NCBI GenBank assembly: GCA_963767715.1
Contig: CAVYFA010000016.1
Span: forward strand, 496,001-560,000
From: CAVSXS01 sp963767715
GTDB lineage: Bacteria; Chloroflexota; Ktedonobacteria; Ktedonobacterales; Ktedonobacteraceae
DNA: 64,000 bases
Direction: 5' to 3'
The position numbers and the translations under genes were made by a program. Under the pieces are notes generated by a model. The model made no database searches, was not told where the DNA came from, and worked only from the letters and a program-made list of their open reading frames with translations. Every line of letters starts with the position of its first letter. Within the stretch, counting starts at the first letter, position 1. Below, piece after piece: positions 60,567 to 64,000 of the stretch.

Positions 60567-61493
60567 TCATGTCCAGGCAATGGTTTCAACTGCTTGTTGC
60601 AAATCATGCTTCGTTCCTTGAATATACAACTTCGTGGTGTCCAACGAGTCATGACCCATGATTTGCGCCAAGCGATGCAGAGGAACGGACTCTGCCATCC
60701 GATAGCCGAAACGGTGACGCAAATCGTGGGGACTCACATCAGGGAGTTTTGCGCATGTCGCATATTTTTTCACGATATAGCCCAAGGCCCGTTCTGACAA
60801 TGCCCCTTTCGTCTTTCCTGATGGAAACAGGAAGACGATATCAAGAGGCAGGGTTGGTAGATACACCTCCAGCATGTTGCGGGCCGTCGCATTCAGGGGA
60901 ACCTCGCGATACTTGTTACGTTTGCCAATAATTTCAAGCCATCCACTGCGTTTGCCAAGCTTCACCTGATCACGTCGTAAGCGACAGACTTCTCTGGCTC
61001 GTAGCCCCGTGTGTAAGAGCAGAACAATGAGTACTCGGTCCCTGAGTGTGCCTTGCTCTGTCACTGTTGCGACGAGTGCCTGCTCTTCATCATCATCGAG
61101 ATGTCGAGGAGCAGAGACTTCCTGTCCAACCAATTTGACTGCACGAGATGGGTCATACGTGATCACTTTGTTCTGCTTCACCCATCCAAAATAGCGTTTC
61201 AAGCTGATCAGAGAACGATTCACTGAAGCTGGTTTGTGTCGCTGCACGGTTTGCAGATGTGTTCGGTAGCGCGTGAGCGTTGGGGTTGCAATGGACTGTG
61301 GGGTAAAGGTTGGATCAGGTCGTTCGGCTGCTTCTGCTTGTGCCTCGTACCATGCCATGAACTGACGGACATCACTGAGATAATTGCGAACAGAAGCAGG
61401 AGTCAGATCTTCCTGCTCACAGAGTACCTGTTCATACTGTCTGAGCGCAGACTCACCAGAACGCGACAGGACAGGGGTTGCCACTCGTTTCAT
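60567..61493 (-). CDS. tnpI: Tyrosine recombinase (TnpI-like resolvase of the Tn3 element)
   Basis: 308 aa. N-terminal SAM-like core-binding domain (ALRQYEQVLCEQEDLTPASVRNYLSDVRQF) and catalytic domain with Arg165 (TGLRAREVCRL), Lys near 191, His256-xx-Arg259-His260 (SPHDLRHRFG), His281 (MGHDSLDTT) and nucleophile Tyr290 (KLYIQG). All six catalytic residues are present. By position, divergent from tnpA inside the same terminal repeats, it matches TnpI of Tn4430, which resolves cointegrates at an internal site. An unrelated XerD-like integrase is less likely. The symbol is assigned by analogy. Confidence 0.82.
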   Translation of the reverse strand: MKRVATPVLSRSGESALRQYEQVLCEQEDLTPASVRNYLSDVRQFMAWYEAQAEAAERPDPTFTPQSIATPTLTRYRTHLQTVQRHKPASVNRSLISLKRYFGWVKQNKVITYDPSRAVKLVGQEVSAPRHLDDDEEQALVATVTEQGTLRDRVLIVLLLHTGLRAREVCRLRRDQVKLGKRSGWLEIIGKRNKYREVPLNATARNMLEVYLPTLPLDIVFLFPSGKTKGALSERALGYIVKKYATCAKLPDVSPHDLRHRFGYRMAESVPLHRLAQIMGHDSLDTTKLYIQGTKHDLQQAVETIAWT

Positions 61494-61504
61494 GCGTAAC
61501 CTCA

Positions 61505-61617
61505 GGTTGTGCCAACAACCTTAGCAGAAATGGCCTGCGAGGGATATCGGGAACGTTAGCAGAAAAAAGTCCTACGCCATTGCACCAATTCTTTCCGCAA
61601 AGGTATATTAGCAGAAA
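61505..61617 (+). promoter_or_regulatory. Candidate TnpI recombination site (core palindrome + three direct repeats)
   Basis: Between the divergent tnpI and tnpA: inverted repeat GGTTGT-GCCA-ACAACC (61505-61520), then three exact copies of TTAGCAGAAA at 61521-61530, 61556-61565 and 61608-61617. The IRS of Tn4430 likewise has a core with inverted TnpI motifs and accessory direct motifs. Function inferred from this layout. Confidence 0.6.
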
Positions 61618-61626
61618 TCGATACAA

Positions 61627-63308
61627 ATGTACAGGTTCTCTCACAGGGCATGTGGAAAGGGGCAGTACCATCCCGACGTCCTGGCTGAGTACAGCGTCCG
61701 AAGACCACAGACGCGCGACGAACATCTGGTACAGATTCGTGGCTACCTCAAACAACACAAGGTCTGGACGTCGTATCTGCATACCCCGACTGCCTGGGCG
61801 GAGCGCAAAGCCAGTTGGTTTGCACGACTGCCGACCTTCCAGAACGCCACTACCTACCTCGATGGATTGGAAGAGCAGTATTGCACCACGCTCCAGACCG
61901 TGCTGGACGGCTGGGAGGCCAATGAGTTTGCGGAGATTATCATCAAAGATGGCAAGGCCACCCTGGATCTGTCCAAGGATGAGAAACTTCCCCTTCCGGC
62001 GACCGTCGAGCCGCTGCGAGAAGCCCTGCTACGTGTGATCCCGCATGTACGCCTGGCTGATGTCTTGATTGAGGTGGATGCTTGGGTCGGACTGCGGGGT
62101 CATTTCACCCACCTCAATGAGCGAGAAGCGGAACGCCGACGCGACCCGCGCGTGGATGTGGCGCTCTTTGCGGCGATACTGGCCCATGGACTCAATTTGC
62201 CGCTCTCGACGATGGCGGAAGCTACCGACATCCCCTACCATGAACTCACGCACGTCTCCGACTGGTACCTACGCGAAGAAACGCTGCGCCGGGCGGTCGT
62301 GGCGCTGGTGGATTATCACCACAGCCTACCGCTTTCCGCCGCCTTTGGCCCAGGCACGACCGCCATGTCCGACGGCATTCGCTTTGAAGTCGGCGCACGC
62401 TCCTTACATGCCCAGTATCATGCTCGCCACTTCGGTCCCCGCCGAGGCGTCACCCTGCATGACATGATTAGCGACCAGTACTCTCATCCCTACATTCAAA
62501 TCATCTCTCCCCATATGCGCGAAGCGCACGCGGCACTGGATGCGATCTTGCACCACGAAACCGAATTACCGATCCGGGAGATGATGGTTGACACGGCAGG
62601 GTTTACGGAGTTGATGTATGCCCTCTATGATTTGCAAGGCTTAAAGCTCTCGCCACGCATCCGTGACCTCGCGGATCAGCGCTCTACCCGGTCGAGAGCG
62701 TGAGCGAGTACGGGGTCTTAAAGCCGCTCTTTCGAGGACAGGCGATCCATCGGGAGCTGATCGTGCGCAGCTGGGACGATATGCATCGCATTTCTGCCTC
62801 CCTCAAAGATGGCACGGTGACGGTGGTGCTGCTCACGGCCAAGTTGCAAGCCCTCGACAACAAGAACCTCATTCATCGCGGCCTGGAGGAATACGGGCGC
62901 TCGCTCAAAACCATCGATATTCTGACGTACCTTTCCAACAAACCATACCGCCGCCGGATCAGACGCATGCTCAACAAGGGAGAAGCGGTGCATAGCCTGG
63001 CGCGTCAAGTCGCCTATGGACAACTGGGAATCCTGACCGACCGCGATCTCACCAGCCAGATCAATCGCGCCACCTGCCTGAGCCTGCTCCTGAATGTGAT
63101 TGCGGTCTGGAATACACGATACATGCAGGCGGCGCTTGATCACTTACGCGCGACGGAGTACCCGGTCCTGGAAAGTGACCTAGAGCATCTCTCTCCGATC
63201 GTCTCCGGCCACATCAATCTGCATGGATCGCACCACTTCGACCTGCAGGCACCCAAGAAGCGACAGGGGCAACTACGTCCGTTACGAACAACAGAACCGC
63301 TTTTCTGA
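61627..63308 (+). pseudogene. tnpA: Tn3-family transposase, truncated, internally deleted and frameshifted
   Basis: Two frames, 61627-62703 and 62700-63308, join as one protein: ...IRDLADQR / LYPVESVSEYGVLKPLF after restoring one base near 62683. DDE residues are visible: MSDGIRFEV (first Asp), MMVDTAGF (second Asp) and LNKGEAVHSLARQ (Glu). The repaired protein has only about 560 aa versus about 950-1000; PDVLAEYSVRRPQTRDEHLVQIRGYL from the N-terminal DUF4158 region is followed at once by the linker before the catalytic core, so roughly 400 residues are deleted, and the first residues are missing too. Transposition would need TnpA from elsewhere. Confidence 0.88.
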
Positions 63309-63357
63309 CATGTGGCTTAACGTTGTTCGCTAGACGCTCTCAGCTGTGTTTTTGGGG

Positions 63358-63395
63358 CTTAGCGTTGTAAATTTCGTCCGCGGGCCTAACAGGCC
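63358..63395 (-). repeat. Right terminal inverted repeat of the Tn3-family element
   Basis: On the minus strand GGCCTGTTAGGCCCGCGGA followed by CGAAATTTACAACGCTAAG, 38 bp, the standard Tn3-family length. Directly followed on the plus strand by TTTAT. Confidence 0.9.
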
Positions 63396-63431
63396 TTTAT
63401 GGCATTATGAGTGGATTTCAGGCTTCTCCTC

Positions 63432-63481
63432 TTGACAAGTGCAATAGCTATCTGTTATATGTTAATATAACAGATAGCTAT
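63432..63481 (+). promoter_or_regulatory. Promoter overlapped by a 17-bp-arm palindromic operator
   Basis: A perfect consensus TTGACA (63432-63437) is followed by ATAGCTATCTGTTATAT-GTTA-ATATAACAGATAGCTAT (arms 63444-63460 and 63465-63481). The -10 (TATATG at 63456 or TTATAT at 63455) lies inside the left arm, so a dimeric repressor bound here would block the promoter of the lipoprotein gene that follows. No regulator gene is visible in the window. Confidence 0.7.
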
Positions 63482-63576
63482 AAGCGGCATAATTGATAGT
63501 TGTCAGACAGAGGTATGATCGGGATTCATGTTTTAACATATCCCCAGCTATCACTGAGACTGAGAAGGAGTTGAAG

Positions 63577-64000
63577 ATGCCTACCTTGAAACGACCCGGC
63601 ACATGGAGAGGTTGTGTGGCCGCCCTGGTACTCGCTGCCTTGCTCGCAGCGTGCGGCGGCTCGCCATCAGCGCAAGGCACCCCTACGCCGCTGCCATGCA
63701 ACACGTCGGCTGCAGCCAGTGCTACATCTGTACCGCCCGGTGCCCCCGTGGAGGATATCTGCTACGCGACGGAGTGGCCCTCCCCGAATGAGAACCTGTA
63801 CAACACGCGGGTCGCGCACTCGACCATTGCTTCGACGAACGTGTCGAAGCTGGGGATGGCCTGGACGATCCCACTGCAAGGCAAAGGTGCGACTGGTGCG
63901 GACGTTGCCAATCCGGTGATTGCCAACGGCATCGCCTATCTTCAGGATGGGGCTTCGAATGTTATCGCGGTGCGGTATGCGACTGGCCGGGTACTCTGGA
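63577..64000 (+). CDS. PQQ-repeat lipoprotein (3' end outside window)
   Basis: 141 codons are visible. Signal peptide with lipobox (LAALLAACGG), a Thr/Pro/Ser linker, then EWPSPNENLYNTRVAHSTIASTNVSKLGMAWTIPLQG and DVANPVIANGIAYLQDGASNVIAVRYATGRVLW, the opening strands of a quinoprotein alcohol-dehydrogenase-like propeller. Whether it is a PQQ dehydrogenase or a non-catalytic propeller depends on the part outside the window. AAGGAG lies 6 bases before the ATG. Confidence 0.85.
   Translation, partial: MPTLKRPGTWRGCVAALVLAALLAACGGSPSAQGTPTPLPCNTSAAASATSVPPGAPVEDICYATEWPSPNENLYNTRVAHSTIASTNVSKLGMAWTIPLQGKGATGADVANPVIANGIAYLQDGASNVIAVRYATGRVLW

Larger units (their letters stand above)
54283..63395. 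mobile_element. Tn3-family transposon (Tn4430-like, TnpI type), 9.1 kb
   Basis: Bounded by inverted repeats at 54283-54319 and 63358-63395 and flanked on both sides by TTTAT (54278-54282 and 63396-63400), the 5-bp target duplication Tn3 elements make. It carries a Tn3-type tnpA (damaged), a tyrosine recombinase in place of a serine resolvase, and a candidate recombination site between them. Cargo, on the minus strand: a large LuxR-type regulator, a methyltransferase, a small conserved protein, and an IS3 remnant fused to a broken methyltransferase. All boundaries are read directly from sequence. Confidence 0.9.

Noticed and set aside
61521..61617. Three TTAGCAGAAA repeats as a possible CRISPR-like array
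   Set aside because: 10-bp units with unequal spacing (35 and 52 bp) and no cas genes; better explained as recombinase accessory sites.
1..64000. tRNA, rRNA or CRISPR loci
   Set aside because: I looked through the larger intergenic gaps for cloverleaf-like ends with a GGTTCGAATCC-type T arm and for regular repeats and found none; a covariance-model scan was not possible here.

Overview
The window looks like chromosomal DNA of a Ktedonobacteria-type Chloroflexota bacterium. This is an inference from gene content: a LexA of the Gram-positive type, a family II pyrophosphatase with inserted CBS/DRTGG domains next to a membrane H+-pyrophosphatase, F420-type LLM oxidoreductase, many signal-anchored beta-propeller proteins (WD40, PQQ-like, 'DIWAVG' repeats), lipoproteins with TPS/SPS-rich linkers, no outer-membrane genes, and dispersed palindromic intergenic repeats. 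Most of the DNA is GC-moderate; short AT-rich patches (30.8-31.6 kb, 55.5-56.8 kb) mark foreign or decayed material. No rRNA, tRNA or CRISPR array was recognised.

Layout. 0-10.2 kb: the 3' part of a membrane sensor-like protein, a glycine-rich RRM protein, a sarcosine-oxidase-like flavoenzyme, a secreted glycosidase-like protein, an SHMT-family enzyme, a DUF4258/YgiT toxin-antitoxin pair, a Tat-exported bicovalent flavin oxidase and NAD-dependent DNA ligase. 10.2-18.1 kb: a small ABM monooxygenase, a phospholipase-D lipoprotein, H+-pyrophosphatase with a structured leader, the soluble regulated pyrophosphatase and an M28 peptidase with a PKD domain. 18.2-28.7 kb: two beta-propeller proteins (one frameshifted), a lipoprotein esterase, a decayed polyprenyl synthase, a frameshifted FAD oxidoreductase, and folP-folC. 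29-39.9 kb: acyl-CoA ligase, a C39-like protease, a PIG-L deacetylase, a seven-repeat propeller, a merR-MFS-lipoate ligase operon with a classic MerR palindromic promoter, a HEAT-like protein and efp. 40-44.8 kb: a five-gene minus-strand operon (UDP-xylose synthase, O-antigen-ligase-like polymerase, UPF0104 flippase-like protein, ybeY, undecaprenol/diacylglycerol kinase) that reads as surface-polysaccharide assembly. 45.1-54.0 kb: gltX-DUF6483-CPBP protease, LLM oxidoreductase with enoyl-CoA hydratase, YggT, bifunctional nuclease, lexA, an acidic/basic two-TM protein and a truncated P-loop kinase.

54283-63395 is a Tn3-family transposon, delimited in the sequence itself: 37/38-bp terminal inverted repeats ending in the family's ACGCTAAG inner motif, flanked by a 5-bp TTTAT target duplication. 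It uses a tyrosine recombinase (TnpI-like, Tn4430 style) transcribed divergently from tnpA, with a palindromic core plus three direct repeats between them. tnpA is damaged (5' loss, internal deletion, frameshift), so the element is probably immobile on its own. Cargo: a 903-aa NB-ATPase/TPR/LuxR regulator, a methyltransferase, a second methyltransferase cut by an IS3-family remnant, and a small conserved protein. Right of it a 17-bp-arm palindromic operator overlaps the promoter of a PQQ-repeat lipoprotein that runs off the window.

Single-base frameshifts interrupt at least five genes (18.8, 22.4-23.6, 25.6, 47.9 and 62.7 kb), several at homopolymers; they may be real decay or assembly errors.
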